From NCBI RefSeq assembly GCF_001021045.1, contig NZ_CP011545.1, positions 2,046,001 to 2,110,000 on the forward strand: a DNA stretch of 64,000 bases, given 5' to 3'. A program made the position numbers and the translations under genes. Below, in pieces: positions 8,541 to 20,277 of the stretch (its first letter is position 1; each line of letters opens with the position of its first letter). The notes under the pieces were generated by a model. That model did no database searches. It saw only the letters and a list, made by a program, of their open reading frames with translations, and was not told where the DNA came from. Origin of the DNA: Corynebacterium testudinoris. Its GTDB lineage: Bacteria; Actinomycetota; Actinomycetes; Mycobacteriales; Mycobacteriaceae.

Positions 8541-11230
8541 TTCAGGGCCTCCAATCGGGCGGTAATGCGGTCAACTTCTTCCTGGGCGACTTGTTGACGT
8601 GTGCGGATCTTATCCACGACCGCGTCCGGCGCCTTGGACAAAAAGGCCTCGTTGCCGAGCTTCTTGGCGGTGCCGTCCAGCTCCTTGTGTGCCGCTGCCA
8701 GATCCTTCTCCAGTCGCTTGCGCTCGGCGACAACATCGACGGTGCCGGAAGTATCCAACGCGACGGTGATGGTGGCCTGGGACAGGCGCAGCTCCAGGGA
8801 AGCCGACTCGGCGAAGTCGGCGGCGGGGGCCTCCACCTTGGCCAGCGCTCGCACGGCTGTTTCGAGGGGCTCGAGGTCAGCGGCCGCGAAATCAAGGGCA
8901 GCCGGAACCTTCTGCGACGGCTTTACTCCCTGGTCAGAGCGGAATCGGCGGATCTCGGTGATGAGCTTCTCTGCGTCCGCGATGCGACGGGCAGCCACTT
9001 CATCAGTGGGGGCGCCGTTGTTGGTTTCCTCAACCGTGGGCCACGAGGCCAAGACGATGGACTCCTGCTCGGTCAGTGCCTTCCACAACACCTCGGTGAC
9101 AAACGGCATCGCCGGGTGGAGCAGGCGCAAGACAACATCGAGGACGCGGCCGAGCACCAGTTGGGTGTTTCGGCCCTCCTGGCTGAAACCCTCGCGCGGA
9201 ATCTGGGTCTTGGCGATCTCCAGATACCAGTCACAGAACTCATCCCACGTGAAGTGGTACAACTCCTCATTCGCCTTAGCGAACTGGTAATTGTCAAAGT
9301 AGGTATCTACCTGGCCACGGACCTGCTCCAGGCGATCGAGGATCCACCGGTCGGCGTCGGTGAGTTCCTCGCGCGGGGGCAGCTCACCGAGTTCGGCGCC
9401 GTTCATGAGGGCGAACTTCGTGGCGTTGAACAGCTTCGTGGCGAAATTGCGGGAGGACTGGGCAGCATCCTCGCCGACCGGCAGATCCACGCCGGGGTTG
9501 GCGCCGCGGGCCAGGGTGAAACGGAGCGCATCGGCGCCGAAACGCTCGACCCAGTCCATCGGGTCAATGCCGTTGCCCAGGGACTTGGACATCTTCCGGC
9601 CGAACTCATCACGCACGAGGCCGTGGAGGAAGAGGTTGTCGAAGGGAACCTCCGGGCGGCCATCGCTCCCCTCCCCCAAGATGTCCGGGGTGATGGTGGA
9701 CGCGAAGGTGCCAAACATCATCATGCGAGCAACCCAGAAGAACAGGATGTCGTAGGCAGTGACGAGGACAGTCGTGGGGTAGAACTTCTCCAGCTCCGGA
9801 GTCTTCTCCGGCCAGCCCATCGTGGAAAATGGCCACAGGGCGGAAGAGAACCAGGTATCAAGGACATCCGGGTCTTGCTCATACCCCGCCGGGGCCTGCT
9901 CATCCGGTCCGACACAGACGACCTCGCCATTGGGGCCGTACCAGATCGGGATGCGGTGGCCCCACCACAGCTGGCGAGAAATCGTCCAGTCATGCATGTT
10001 GTCCACCCAGTCGAAATACCGCGGCTCCATGCTCTGCGGATGGATGACGGTGTCACCCTCGCGGATGGCGTCTCCCGCCATGCGGGCCAACTCGTCGACC
10101 TTGACAAACCACTGCAGGGACAGGCGCGGCTCGATCGGTTCGCCGGAACGCTCGGAGTGGCCGACGGAGTGAACGTAGGGGCGGATCTCTTTGACAATTC
10201 GGCCCTGTTCGGCGAGGGCTTCGCGCACGGCGACGCGCGCCTGTTCGCGGCTCAGCCCATCGAACTGGGTGCCGGTGCCAACAATGTGACCCGTCTTATC
10301 CATGATCGACGGCATATCCAAGTTGTGGCGCTGGCCGAGGGCATGGTCATTGGGGTCATGGGCCGGGGTGATCTTCACGGCACCGGAGCCGAACTCCGGA
10401 TCCACGTAATCATCGGCCACGACGATGAGCGACAGGTCGGAGCGGAAGGGGTGCGGAAGCGTCTGCCCGACGAGGTCCGCGTAGCGGGCATCGTCCGGGT
10501 GCACAGCCACGGCGACGTCGCCAAGCATTGTTTCCAACCGGGTCGTGGCGACGACGATGTGCGGCTCATCATCATTCATGGAGCCATAGCGGAAGGAGAC
10601 GAGCTCGCCCTCGACGTCCTGGTAGACGACCTCGATGTCGGAGACAGCCGTCTCCAGCACCGGCGACCAGTTGACCAGGCGATTAGCGCGGTAAATGAGG
10701 CCGCGATCAAACAGCTCCTTGAAGATGGTCTGGACAGCCCGCGACAGGCCCTCATCCAGGGTGAAACGCTCGCGAGACCAGTCAACGGAATCGCCGATCG
10801 CCCGCATCTGATCCGTGATCGTGCCGCCGAACTGCTCCTTCCACTCCCAGACCTTGGCAATGAACTCCTCGCGACCGTAGTCGTAGCGGTCCTTGCCCTC
10901 AGTCTCCTTGAGCATCGCCTCGACCTTCGTCTGCGTTGCGATGCCCGCGTGGTCCATCCCCGGCAGCCACAACACCTCAAAGCCCTGCATGCGCTTGCGG
11001 CGCACGAGGCCATCCATGAGCGTGTGATCCAGCGCGTGCCCCATGTGCAGCTGACCAGTCACGTTAGGCGGCGGCAACACAATCGAATACGCCGGCTTCT
11101 CCGACGAAGGATCGGCAGTGAAATAACCTGCGTCCACCCACCCCTGGTAAAGATCGGACTCCACTGCCTGGGGATCCCAGGACTTCGGAAGCGCGCCGCT
11201 GCGGTCTTGGCCCATAATCTGCTCAGTCAC
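8537..11230 (-). CDS. valS: Valyl-tRNA synthetase
   Basis: This class I synthetase of about 897 aa charges tRNA-Val. It shows [18 protein letters not shown] (HIGH-type motif HMGH) near residue 50, [13 protein letters not shown], the editing domain in the middle, and [10 protein letters not shown] near residue 540. It closes with the C-terminal coiled coil ([18 protein letters not shown]). An ATG at 11239 is in frame, but it sits inside a TAAGAT box (11243-11238). The GTG at 11230 lies 7 nt after that box, so I prefer a leaderless GTG start; the difference is three codons. It is the first gene of valS-folC-DUF4233. Confidence 0.96.
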   Translation of the reverse strand: MTEQIMGQDRSGALPKSWDPQAVESDLYQGWVDAGYFTADPSSEKPAYSIVLPPPNVTGQLHMGHALDHTLMDGLVRRKRMQGFEVLWLPGMDHAGIATQTKVEAMLKETEGKDRYDYGREEFIAKVWEWKEQFGGTITDQMRAIGDSVDWSRERFTLDEGLSRAVQTIFKELFDRGLIYRANRLVNWSPVLETAVSDIEVVYQDVEGELVSFRYGSMNDDEPHIVVATTRLETMLGDVAVAVHPDDARYADLVGQTLPHPFRSDLSLIVVADDYVDPEFGSGAVKITPAHDPNDHALGQRHNLDMPSIMDKTGHIVGTGTQFDGLSREQARVAVREALAEQGRIVKEIRPYVHSVGHSERSGEPIEPRLSLQWFVKVDELARMAGDAIREGDTVIHPQSMEPRYFDWVDNMHDWTISRQLWWGHRIPIWYGPNGEVVCVGPDEQAPAGYEQDPDVLDTWFSSALWPFSTMGWPEKTPELEKFYPTTVLVTAYDILFFWVARMMMFGTFASTITPDILGEGSDGRPEVPFDNLFLHGLVRDEFGRKMSKSLGNGIDPMDWVERFGADALRFTLARGANPGVDLPVGEDAAQSSRNFATKLFNATKFALMNGAELGELPPREELTDADRWILDRLEQVRGQVDTYFDNYQFAKANEELYHFTWDEFCDWYLEIAKTQIPREGFSQEGRNTQLVLGRVLDVVLRLLHPAMPFVTEVLWKALTEQESIVLASWPTVEETNNGAPTDEVAARRIADAEKLITEIRRFRSDQGVKPSQKVPAALDFAAADLEPLETAVRALAKVEAPAADFAESASLELRLSQATITVALDTSGTVDVVAERKRLEKDLAAAHKELDGTAKKLGNEAFLSKAPDAVVDKIRTRQQVAQEEVDRITARLEALK

Positions 11231-11294
11231 CCGCCCCATCTTAGCGTCCAGGCCACACCGCCCGACCCACGCCTAACCGGTTTAGAATGGGCAG

Positions 11295-12332
11295 GTGAAT
11301 TCGACATCCCGCCTGCTGTGGAATGCAGGACTGCCTGCCGCCGTGCCCGCCCGCGATCGCGCCCACCACCTGGCGCAACGCAGCGCCCCCGGAGCCAGCC
11401 TCTTCGCAGTAGGGACGGCCGTGGATACAGTGTTGTCCAACTCGCTCAACCAAGAAGACTGGGAAGCACTGTATGGGGCCGCCGACCAAGGTGCGGTGTT
11501 GGATAACCTCCTCTTTCCCCTGCTCATCAGTTTTCTCGCCGTCGCCGTTGCACCGGTGATCGTCTGGGTAGTCTTGCGATACCTGCCCGAGAGGGCGAGC
11601 TTCATCACCGCGCTGGCGCTGCTCGGGTGGTCAGTGCTCATGCCACCGATCCTGGGATTTCCCCTCCTCGGGAGTGTGGCCTGGGTGGCGGTAGTGCTCC
11701 TGCTTACCTACAGCGGCTGGGCGCACCTCATGCTGTGGACCTCCCTACGAGCCCTCCGCGAAATCCCCGATTCCATGCGGCACAGCATGGCCTACCTTCC
11801 GCTGCTGCTCGTCGCCTTCCTGTTTTTCTTCTTCAACTCCAACCTCTGGCAGCTCGGCACCGCCTGGAACGTCAACCAAGCCCTGACCGTGGCGCTGCTA
11901 CTGTGGACCGTCGGGGCAATCGTCTGCGTGGTCACCGTCAACCGACACACCCAACTCGTCCTGGAAGAAGTCGAACGCAAACTACCCTTCCGCATCAAGC
12001 TCAACATCCGATGGAACGCCGCCACGGTCTACCTCGCGCAGGCGAGCTTCTTCGGCATGCTCGTGTTCGTCGGATTCCTCGTCCTCGGGCTGACCGCCGT
12101 CCCGCAGGCCACCATCGCCCAGTGGACCGGCGCGCCAGCCGTCCTAGTCAAACTCGGTCCGCTGGCGATCTCCGGCACGCTGGTCAAAGTGAGCTGGGTA
12201 CTCGGTGGCTTCGCCAGCCTCTACATGGCCACCACCGCTGCGGGTGACCGGGAACGCCAAGCCGAACACCTAGGCCCCGTCGTCGATGAGCTGGGCAGCG
12301 CCCTCAGGGAGACATTTGATCATCGCGACTGA
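11295..12332 (+). CDS. Polytopic membrane protein of unknown function
   Basis: This protein of about 345 aa has seven or so predicted membrane helices: around 70-92, 100-140, 160-182, 193-215, 240-272 and 285-310. I see no transporter signature. After the first 30 residues, which are basic, comes a short amphipathic region. The GTG start lies 6 nt after TAGAAT (11283-11288), so the transcript is probably leaderless. It is divergent from valS with a 64-bp gap, so the two promoters lie close together. The C-terminus is charged (GDRERQAEHLGPVVDELGSALRETF). Confidence 0.75.
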   Translation: MNSTSRLLWNAGLPAAVPARDRAHHLAQRSAPGASLFAVGTAVDTVLSNSLNQEDWEALYGAADQGAVLDNLLFPLLISFLAVAVAPVIVWVVLRYLPERASFITALALLGWSVLMPPILGFPLLGSVAWVAVVLLLTYSGWAHLMLWTSLRALREIPDSMRHSMAYLPLLLVAFLFFFFNSNLWQLGTAWNVNQALTVALLLWTVGAIVCVVTVNRHTQLVLEEVERKLPFRIKLNIRWNAATVYLAQASFFGMLVFVGFLVLGLTAVPQATIAQWTGAPAVLVKLGPLAISGTLVKVSWVLGGFASLYMATTAAGDRERQAEHLGPVVDELGSALRETFDHRD

Positions 12333-12358
12333 CGTTGGTGGGGTTTGTTAGGGGCTAG

Positions 12359-12985
12359 TTAAGGCCTCAGGCAAGCCAGTGGAATGAGCCAGACGCCGTC
12401 GGGTCGGCGGGCGACCGGAACCGTCGGAACGACCACAACGAGGGCGGCCGGTGGTCTTTCAACCTTCTCCGCGACCCGCAACAAGTTCGCGGCAGCAGTA
12501 TCTGCCTGGCGATGAGAAAGCTTGGCCTCGAGCCCAATCCAGGCGCCGTCGGCCAGCTCAATGACCGCGTCGAGTTCATCCCTCCCCTTTTGGTCCCTGA
12601 GGTGAAACACTCCGCGGGCGCGGTTGGCCTGGGCGATGACCCGCAGATCATGCACCACTTGCGACTCGAAAAGAATACCCAGGGTTTCCAGGTCGCTGAG
12701 CAAGCGCGTGGGTCCGGCACCCAGAAGGGCTGCTGCCATAGAAGGATCAGCGAGGTGACGCTTCGGGGTCTGGATGAGTGATGTCTTTGAGCGCAGCTTT
12801 GCCGCCCACGCAGGTTGGTCCTCGATCAGGAACAGCCGGGAGGCAGAGTCATGGAGGGAGTTCACTGTCTCCGGGGCCGGAGCCGCGCCAGAAAGCGAAC
12901 TCATTCGTCGCCGGATGGCTGCGTCAGTAGCGGGTTGATCGATGAGACCGGCGTAGGCAGTGAGAAATGCCATGTACGTTGGCAT
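12359..12985 (-). pseudogene. DUF4143 domain remnant of an AAA ATPase
   Basis: The protein from the ATG at 12985 (about 208 aa) fits the C-terminal half of the AAA ATPase/DUF4143 family. It has a winged-helix-like beginning, then PSMAAALLGAGPTRLLSDLETLGILFESQVVHDL, and the nuclease-like D...ExK pattern (KGRDELDAVIEL..IGLEAKLS). The whole N-terminal P-loop ATPase domain usual in this family is absent, and the sequence upstream is the end of the Hsp70 gene. I therefore call it a truncated remnant. It could still be expressed as a stand-alone protein, since the frame is open and a palindrome pair sits at its start. Confidence 0.65.
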
Positions 12986-13022
12986 GTGGATTAATCCACG
13001 AGTCACTAGTGGATTAATCCAC
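12986..13022. promoter_or_regulatory. Twin 14-bp palindromes before the DUF4143 remnant
   Basis: The perfect palindrome GTGGATTAATCCAC occurs at 12986-12999 and again at 13009-13022, with centres 23 bp apart. It is directly upstream of the ATG at 12985 and overlaps the stop codon of the Hsp70 gene. The spacing of roughly two helix turns suits binding of two dimers of a regulator. Confidence 0.75.
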
Positions 13023-14519
13023 ACCTCTCCCGCTCAGAGAGACGTCCGCGAGAACGGAAATCCCCTGGGAGGGGACGTCAATGCGGATGGAGGCGATGCC
13101 GTCGGGGTCGATGGTGACGGTCTCCTCGACCTCGGGCCACAGGTCGCTGTGTTCGACGGGAACTTGCGTGAGGTCGGCGACGTCTTTCAGCGCCCCGTCG
13201 AAGGGGACGAGGACCTCAGCGATCAGCGCCAGGTCACCCGGGGTGTCGCGGGAGGCATCTAACGCGGAGTACTCCACGAACCGGAACCAGCCGACATTGT
13301 GCGCTGCCCGGTAGCGGCGCGTGATGCGAATGGTGCCCGAAGAATCGGGGCGCGTGCCTGGTGCTACCAACGGATCGAAGCTGACTCCTCGGCCGCCGTC
13401 GCGTTCCCGGAATACTCCGACGCCGCGGGAGAGGCGATCGCGCAACAAGTACCCGGAGTTCGGATCTACGGCGATGGCCAGTCCGACCGCGGTGGAGGCG
13501 GTGGGCAGTGGCGAGCGGTGCACACGGCGCCCAAACCGCTCTCGCAGCAAGCGCGGGACCAACGGCAACGAGGAGGCGCCGCCCACCAGATAAACTCCGG
13601 CAACCTCGGTGTCCGTTAGTGATTCCGAGGATCCGATAAGGGGGCGCATCGCGTCGAGGGTGCGCTCGACCAGTGGGGTAACCGCGTCATAAAACTCGGG
13701 CACGCCGACGATGACGTCTTCGTAGCTGATCTCCAGCACGAGGCGGCGAGATTGCGGCTTGAGTTGCTCCTTGGCGGTGCGGGCCTCGTCGAGCAGGCGG
13801 CGGCGGGCGCGGCGGCCGAAGGCATCGGCGTCACGTCCGGCTGCGTCCAGCGCCATGTCCGCCAGGATCTCGTCGAAGTCGTCGCCGCCCAGATGGCTGA
13901 TGCCCAAAGAATTTTCGACGTCGTGCTGATGTCCATCAATGCGCACCAAGGTTGCATCGAAGGTGCCGCCGCCCAGGTCATAGACGATGACGCTCGATCG
14001 CTTCGACGTCAGAGTCCGGGCGTGGCGGTGGGAATACTCGAAGGCGGCGGCGCTGGGCTCGTTGACCAAACCGAGGACGTTCGCGCCGCCTCGGGTGAAG
14101 GCGTCGAGGGTGAGCAGGCGCTGCGCGGAGCGAGAATTGGCGGGGACGCCGAGCATGACCTCAATTTCCGAGGTGTCATCGAGGGCTGCCTGATACTCCC
14201 GCAACGCCTCGATGACGCCGGTAGCGAAGGTGCACAGCACCTCCCCCAGCGGCCGCGACTCATCCCCAAGGTCCACCGGGGTATCGGCGGTGACGTCCGG
14301 CGACCCCAGCAGCCTTTTGAACGACCGGGCCAGCGTGGGGTAATCCCGGGACACGGCCGACCAGCCCGCCAGTAGCCGATCCCCGTCGAGGGCGACAACG
14401 GAAGGAATGTGATCCTGGGCGTCGCCGTTGGCATCGATGACATTGACCAGCGGGTAGTTACCCCGGTCAACCGCGGCGATGACGGTGCGGGTGGTGCCAA
14501 AATCAATCCCAAATCGCAT
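13014..14519 (-). CDS. Hsp70 family protein, short form
   Basis: This 501-aa protein has the actin-like ATPase fold of Hsp70: phosphate 1 FGIDFGTTRTV at the N-terminus, connector NEPSAAAFEYSH, phosphate 2 YDLGGGTFDATLV, and the adenosine motif VYLVGGASSLPLVPR. The substrate domain is much shorter than in DnaK, with a beta-rich end and no helical lid. It is not the main chaperone; no DnaJ or GrpE gene lies near. I chose the ATG at 14519 because TAGGGT ends 7 nt before it (leaderless) and the protein then begins at the conserved strand. The stop lies within the second palindrome. Confidence 0.88.
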   Translation of the reverse strand: MRFGIDFGTTRTVIAAVDRGNYPLVNVIDANGDAQDHIPSVVALDGDRLLAGWSAVSRDYPTLARSFKRLLGSPDVTADTPVDLGDESRPLGEVLCTFATGVIEALREYQAALDDTSEIEVMLGVPANSRSAQRLLTLDAFTRGGANVLGLVNEPSAAAFEYSHRHARTLTSKRSSVIVYDLGGGTFDATLVRIDGHQHDVENSLGISHLGGDDFDEILADMALDAAGRDADAFGRRARRRLLDEARTAKEQLKPQSRRLVLEISYEDVIVGVPEFYDAVTPLVERTLDAMRPLIGSSESLTDTEVAGVYLVGGASSLPLVPRLLRERFGRRVHRSPLPTASTAVGLAIAVDPNSGYLLRDRLSRGVGVFRERDGGRGVSFDPLVAPGTRPDSSGTIRITRRYRAAHNVGWFRFVEYSALDASRDTPGDLALIAEVLVPFDGALKDVADLTQVPVEHSDLWPEVEETVTIDPDGIASIRIDVPSQGISVLADVSLSGRGVD

Positions 14520-14594
14520 GAACCTGACCCTACTCCACTGCGAAAACCTCACCTGGACCGACGAGCTGCGGTCTGGTGAGGTTTCCGGGGCGAA

Positions 14595-16638
<2,044 letters not shown>

Positions 16639-16641
16639 GCC

Positions 16642-17934
16642 TTAGGCCGTCTCCTGCTTATCCACCAGAACGAGGCGCGGCTCGGCTTCACCACGGACGA
16701 CGTCTCCGGTGATGACAACCTGGTCGATGTCCTCGCGGTCCGGAATATCGAACATGACGGGAACGAGCAGTTCCTCCATGATCGCACGGAGTCCGCGGGC
16801 TCCGGTGCCCCGCTCGAGGGCGAGTTCGGCGATGACGTCCATGGCGCCGGGTTCGAAGACCAGGCGGACATCATCCATCTCGAAGAGGTGCTCATACTGT
16901 TTGACCAGGGAGTTGCGCGGCTCGGTGAGCACCTTGACCAGGGAGGAGGCGTCGAGGTTGTCCACGGTGGCCACGACGGGAAGCCGGCCGATGAACTCGG
17001 GGATGAGCCCGAACTTGACCAAGTCTTCGGGGCGGACCTTGGAGAACATGTCCATCTTCTCGCGGTCGGAGGCGGATTCGATCTCTGAACCGAAGCCGAT
17101 GCCCTTCTTCCCCACTCGCTCGGACACGACCTTTTCTAGGCCGGCGAAGGCGCCAGCCACGATGAAGAGGATGTTCGAGGTGTCGAGCTGGATGAACTCC
17201 TGGTTGGGGTGCTTGCGTCCACCCTGCGGCGGGATCGACGCCACGGTGCCTTCGAGGATCTTCAGCAGCGCTTGTTGGACACCTTCGCCGGAGACGTCGC
17301 GGGTGATCGAGGGGTTGTCGGACTTCCGGGAGATCTTGTCTACCTCGTCGACGTAGATGATGCCGCGTTGGGCGCGTTGCACGTCGAAGTCGGCGGCCTG
17401 CAGGAGCTTGAGCAGGATATTCTCCACGTCTTCACCGACATATCCGGCCTCCGTGAGGGAGGTGGCATCAGCGATGGCGAAGGGCACATCGAGCATGCGG
17501 GCCAGGGTCTGGGCGAGGTAGGTTTTGCCCGATCCAGTGGGTCCTAAGAGGAGGATGTTGGACTTGGCGATCTCCACGTCGTCCTTCTTGGACTTCCGCT
17601 TGGCCATCGAGGTCCCCGCGCCACGGTTCTCATCACTGCGGATGCGCTTGTAGTGGTTGTACACCGCAACGGCGAGGATGCGCTTGGCCTTGTCCTGGCC
17701 GATGACGTACTTATCCAGGAAGGAGGAGATTTCGGAAGGTCGGGGAAGTTTGTCTTCCTTCTGTTCCGCAGCTTCCTGCGCACCGAGCTCTTCTTCGATG
17801 ATCTCGTTGCACAGTTCGATGCACTCGTCGCAAATGTAGACCCCACCGCCGGCGATGAGTTTCTTCACTTGCTTCTGGCTTTTCCCACAGAAGGAGCACT
17901 TGAGCAGGTCGGCGCTTTCTTGCATGTGTGCCAT
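16642..17934 (-). CDS. clpX: ATP-dependent Clp protease ATP-binding subunit ClpX
   Basis: ClpX unfolds proteins and feeds them to the ClpP peptidase. The 430-aa protein shows the N-terminal C4 zinc domain (CSFCGK...CDECI), Walker [16 protein letters not shown] near residue 123, and Walker [10 protein letters not shown]. The ClpP-docking loop includes KKGIGFG near 275. The C-terminal small domain ends with a Glu/Arg-rich tail. The start [13 protein letters not shown] agrees with corynebacterial ClpX. It stands between the TetR gene and pcaJ on the same strand as pcaIJ, with a 79-bp gap before it that probably holds its own promoter. Confidence 0.97.
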   Translation of the reverse strand: MAHMQESADLLKCSFCGKSQKQVKKLIAGGGVYICDECIELCNEIIEEELGAQEAAEQKEDKLPRPSEISSFLDKYVIGQDKAKRILAVAVYNHYKRIRSDENRGAGTSMAKRKSKKDDVEIAKSNILLLGPTGSGKTYLAQTLARMLDVPFAIADATSLTEAGYVGEDVENILLKLLQAADFDVQRAQRGIIYVDEVDKISRKSDNPSITRDVSGEGVQQALLKILEGTVASIPPQGGRKHPNQEFIQLDTSNILFIVAGAFAGLEKVVSERVGKKGIGFGSEIESASDREKMDMFSKVRPEDLVKFGLIPEFIGRLPVVATVDNLDASSLVKVLTEPRNSLVKQYEHLFEMDDVRLVFEPGAMDVIAELALERGTGARGLRAIMEELLVPVMFDIPDREDIDQVVITGDVVRGEAEPRLVLVDKQETA

Positions 17935-18013
17935 ATCGGTCGTTGGTCTCGCTTCGCTTTAGGCAGAGGTTAGTCACAGGTGAGCTAAGTTCTCCCCCAC
18001 TCTAGTAGCCCGG

Positions 18014-18682
18014 TCAAACCGTGTCGGGTGCCTCGCCCAAAAGGCCCTCAGCCAGGGCAAAATCAGCTTCGGTGACTGCCCGAACCGAATCCACCGTCTC
18101 CCCTTCGGCACATTCGACGAGCGTGAGCCCCTCGACCGGGTCGACGGAAAACACTGCGTAGTTGGTGACAATGAAGTCGACGCACTTGGCTCCGGTGAGC
18201 GGCAAGAGGCAGGCGGGCAGAATCTTGGATTCACCCTTTTTGGTGGTGTGGTCCATCATGACGATGATCTGCTTGGCGCCGTGCACGAGGTCCATCGCAC
18301 CCCCCATGCCCTTGACCATTTTCCCGGGGATCATCCAGTTGGCCAGGTCGCCGTGTTGGGAGACTTCCATGGCGCCCAGGACGGCAACATCGATGGCGCG
18401 GGAGCGGATCATGGCGAAGGAGTCGGAGGAGGAGAAGTAGGAGCCCCCCTCAGTGATGGTGATGGTTTCTTTGCCCGCGTTGATTAGCTCGGGGTCCACG
18501 GACGCATCGGTGGGGTAAGGCCCGACACCAAGGATGCCGTTCTCGGAGTGCAAGACAACTTCTAACCCAGCGGGAAGGTAGCCGGGGATGAGGGTGGGCA
18601 TGCCGATGCCGAGGTTGACGTATTGGCCGTTGCGCAGTTCTTTAGCCACGCGGGCTGCCATCTGCTGTTTGCTCCAGGTCAT
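18014..18682 (-). CDS. pcaJ: 3-oxoadipate/3-oxoacid CoA-transferase subunit B
   Basis: This is the 222-aa beta subunit of the enzyme that moves CoA from succinyl-CoA to 3-oxoadipate. It has [15 protein letters not shown] near the N-terminus and the catalytic glutamate motif [10 protein letters not shown] near residue 50. The rest ([28 protein letters not shown]) matches the family. Its ATG overlaps the pcaI stop by 4 bases. Being next to pcaR, pcaF and pcaD supports the aromatic-degradation role over general acetoacetate transfer. Confidence 0.93.
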   Translation of the reverse strand: MTWSKQQMAARVAKELRNGQYVNLGIGMPTLIPGYLPAGLEVVLHSENGILGVGPYPTDASVDPELINAGKETITITEGGSYFSSSDSFAMIRSRAIDVAVLGAMEVSQHGDLANWMIPGKMVKGMGGAMDLVHGAKQIIVMMDHTTKKGESKILPACLLPLTGAKCVDFIVTNYAVFSVDPVEGLTLVECAEGETVDSVRAVTEADFALAEGLLGEAPDTV

Positions 18683-19425
18683 GGCTGGCTCACCGTCCTG
18701 TTCTCAATTCCGGTTTCTTGGGGTCCGACGTCGACGACGCGATCGACGTAGATGCCCGGAAGGTCGACTCGTTCGGGGTCGATGACGTCGACGAGGTGTT
18801 CCACCTGCGCGATGGTGATGCGCCCGCTCATCGCGGCGTCGGCGTTGAAGTTCATCGCCGTTTTGTTGAAGACGAGGTTGCCGTAGCGGTCGCCCTCATG
18901 GGCGTGGACGAGCGCGTAGTCCGCGCGGATCGATTCCTCCAGCACGTAGACCTGGCCGCCGAAGACCCTCGTTTCCTTCGGTTCGGAGAAGACTGCCACG
19001 CTGCCGTCGGCGTTGTAGCGCTGTGGGAGTCCGCCTTCGGCGACTTGCGTGCCGACGCCCGCGGTGGTGTAGAAGGCGGGAATCCCGGCGCCACCAGCGC
19101 GGAGGCGTTCGGCGAGGGTGCCCTGCGGGGTGAATTCGACGGTGAGTTCCCCGGCCAAGTACTGGCGGGCATATTCCTTGTTCGAGCCTAGGTAGGAGCC
19201 GATGGAGGTGGAGATCCGCTTGTCGGCGAGCAACAGCCCCAACCCGAAACCATCGGTGCCGAGGTTGTTCGAGATGACCGTGAGGTCGCTCGCACCTTGG
19301 GCACGGAGGGCGTCGATAAGCCGGGCGGGGATGCCGACCAGGCCAAAGCCGCCGACGGCGATGGAGGCGCCGTCGGGGATGTCGGCGACGGCGGCGTCGA
19401 TGGAGGGGAGGGTCTTGTCAAGCAT
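18679..19425 (-). CDS. pcaI: 3-oxoadipate/3-oxoacid CoA-transferase subunit A
   Basis: This is the alpha subunit partner of pcaJ, about 248 aa. It carries the oxyanion-loop motif [17 protein letters not shown] near the N-terminus, then [14 protein letters not shown] and the CoA-transferase end [14 protein letters not shown] chose the ATG at 19425: TACAGT (19438-19433) ends 7 nt before it, so the message is likely leaderless, and the frame upstream has no family sequence. The box overlaps the inverted repeat at 19429-19449, which suggests repression or activation by PcaR at this promoter. Confidence 0.92.
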   Translation of the reverse strand: MLDKTLPSIDAAVADIPDGASIAVGGFGLVGIPARLIDALRAQGASDLTVISNNLGTDGFGLGLLLADKRISTSIGSYLGSNKEYARQYLAGELTVEFTPQGTLAERLRAGGAGIPAFYTTAGVGTQVAEGGLPQRYNADGSVAVFSEPKETRVFGGQVYVLEESIRADYALVHAHEGDRYGNLVFNKTAMNFNADAAMSGRITIAQVEHLVDVIDPERVDLPGIYVDRVVDVGPQETGIENRTVSQP

Positions 19426-19428
19426 GAG

Positions 19429-19449
19429 GAACACTGTACACTGGTGTTC
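19429..19449. promoter_or_regulatory. Likely PcaR operator between pcaI and pcaR
   Basis: An inverted repeat, GAACAC then 9 bp then GTGTTC, lies in the 71-bp gap between the divergent pcaI and pcaR genes. Its centre contains TGTACA, itself palindromic. It covers the putative -10 box of pcaI and ends 4 bp before the pcaI start. An IclR-type regulator gene next door makes it the natural candidate binder, by inference. Confidence 0.7.
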
Positions 19450-19496
19450 ACAAACTGCACAAGCGTTCACTATGCGACCAGAAAGGAATCACGGGT

Positions 19497-20264
19497 ATGG
19501 AAACACCAAACGTCCAATCCTTGGTCCGCGGCCTCTCAGTCATCCGAACATTCAACGCCGACCGGCCCCGCCAAACCCTCGCCCAGGTGGCCGACGCCAC
19601 CGGATTGGCCCGCGCCACCGCCCGCCGCTTCCTGCACACCTTGGTCACCGTCGGCTACGCCGGAACCGATGGCAACGAATTCTGGCTCACCCCCCGCGTC
19701 CTCGAACTCGGCTACAGCTACATGTCGGGCCTCGGCCTTCCCGCCATCGCTCAGCCCCGCCTGGAAGAGCTGTCCCGCCACGTCGGCGAATCCAGCTCCC
19801 TCTCGGTGCTCGATGGCTCGGACGTGGTCTACGTCAATCGCGTGCCCGTGCGCCGAATCATGACGGTCTCCATCACGATTGGCACCCGCTTTCCCGCCTA
19901 CGCCACGTCCATGGGCCGCGTCATCCTCGCCGGAATGACGCCCGAGGAACTCGACGAGTACCTCGCCACAGTCGACCTGCGGGCACTGACTCCATCCACG
20001 CTTATCGACGTCGCGGTGCTCCGCGCCGAGCTCCAGCGCGTCCGCGAGCAAGGGTGGGCCATCGTCGACCAGGAACTGGAACCGGGGCTGCGTTCCCTCG
20101 CCGCCCCGGTCTACTCCCCGCAGGGGCGGGTCGTCGCCGCCGTGAACATCTCGACGCAGACGGTGGTCCACGACCTGGAGGAACTCCACCGCACCTTCCT
20201 CCCGGCGCTCATCGATACCGCCGAGCACATCACCGCCGACCTCGCCGCCACCGAACTCTTTTAG
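19497..20264 (+). CDS. pcaR: IclR family regulator of the beta-ketoadipate pathway
   Basis: This 255-aa protein has the IclR winged helix at residues 10-60 (TLAQVADATGLARATARRFLHTL) and the effector domain with DVVYVNRVPVRRIM, GTRFPAYATSMGR and GWAIVDQELEPGLRSLAAPV. It matches PcaR/PobR-type IclR regulators. GAAAGGAA lies 8 nt before the ATG. It is divergent from pcaIJ and is followed by pcaF 13 bp later, so it may head pcaR-pcaF-pcaD-benE as one operon. By family, 3-oxoadipate or protocatechuate is a likely effector. Confidence 0.9.
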   Translation: METPNVQSLVRGLSVIRTFNADRPRQTLAQVADATGLARATARRFLHTLVTVGYAGTDGNEFWLTPRVLELGYSYMSGLGLPAIAQPRLEELSRHVGESSSLSVLDGSDVVYVNRVPVRRIMTVSITIGTRFPAYATSMGRVILAGMTPEELDEYLATVDLRALTPSTLIDVAVLRAELQRVREQGWAIVDQELEPGLRSLAAPVYSPQGRVVAAVNISTQTVVHDLEELHRTFLPALIDTAEHITADLAATELF

Positions 20265-20277
20265 AAAGGCACGTCTC

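Noticed and set aside
8591..11506. Long open frame on the plus strand, 971 codons
   Set aside because: It lies antisense to valS, which has all its synthetase motifs. High GC at third positions keeps the opposite frame open. It shows no domain.
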